The position numbers were made by a program, and so were the translations under genes. From positions 1-22,042 of the IMG/VR virus record IMGVR_UViG_3300034418_005693: 22,042 nt of DNA; one strand, written 5' to 3'. Below, piece after piece: positions 21,979-22,042 of this stretch (its first letter is position 1; every line of letters starts with the position of its first letter). A model generated the notes under the pieces. The model did not search any database and was not told where the DNA came from. It saw nothing but the letters and a program-made list of their open reading frames with translations. This DNA is from a virus.

Positions 21979-22042
21979 TGTTCTCGTCAGTTAAGTAGTG
22001 TTGGATCCACTCGACCACAGAACGTTGGCCAGAGCGGTACAT
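21971..22042 (-). CDS. 3' end of an unidentified gene, cut by right window edge
   Basis: Minus-strand translation from the edge gives MYRSGQRSVVEWIQHYLTDE then NNA and TAA at 21973-21971. The ATG is exactly at the edge, so it may be an internal Met and the true start may be outside. The stop overlaps the next gene's ATG, sharing 8 bases. At 23 visible residues no family can be named. Confidence 0.5.
   Translation of the reverse strand: MYRSGQRSVVEWIQHYLTDENNA

Overview
The window reads as the virion-structure half of a T7-like cyanophage (short-tailed, lytic type) infecting marine picocyanobacteria. The evidence is a near-complete T7 order of late genes, plus two photosynthesis genes (psbA for the photosystem II D1 protein and a high-light-inducible hli gene). 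All convincing genes lie on the minus strand, so transcription runs from the right edge to the left edge. Coding density is very high: no stretch above 300 bases lacks a gene, and many genes meet at TAATG, TGATG or longer overlaps. I saw no tRNA, integrase, insertion sequence or CRISPR array.

In transcription order the layout is as follows. (1) 22042-18519, head assembly start: the end of an unidentified gene, a Gly/Gln-rich protein in the place of T7 gp7.3, the portal (gp8), a small basic protein that overlaps both neighbours, and the acidic scaffold (gp9). (2) 18529-16383, an accessory block of about 2.1 kb inserted between scaffold and capsid, which are adjacent in T7: hli, a 15-residue Cys/Gly/Lys micro-ORF, an RlpA-like double-psi beta-barrel protein, psbA, a 49-residue basic protein, a structured spacer, a 20-residue micro-ORF, and a hairpin-rich capsid leader. 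(3) 16382-14833: major capsid (gp10, GTG start), two small proteins of unknown function, and a strong hairpin plus T-tract terminator where T7 has T-phi. (4) 14816-3425: tail tubular proteins A and B (gp11, gp12) and three internal-core/ejection proteins (gp14-, gp15- and gp16-like). The gp15-like one carries a C-terminal lytic transglycosylase domain followed by a divergent M15-type peptidase domain. (5) 3413-1: a short gp17-type tail fibre followed by a tightly coupled run of a glycine-rich adhesin-like protein, a MAHF-type cyanophage protein, a small membrane protein, a small beta-rich protein, and a LamG-like protein cut by the left edge.

Working together, gp8/gp9/gp10 build the procapsid, gp11/gp12 the tail tube, and gp14-gp16 the ejection core that opens a path through peptidoglycan. 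gp17 and the proteins after it probably form the host-contact fibres. D1 and Hli would keep host photosynthesis running during infection, and the RlpA-like protein suggests an additional cell-wall activity. Nothing here is clearly an undescribed defence or mobility system. The least ordinary parts are the accessory block with its micro-ORFs and RNA structures, the double cell-wall-enzyme core protein, and the split tail-adhesion module.
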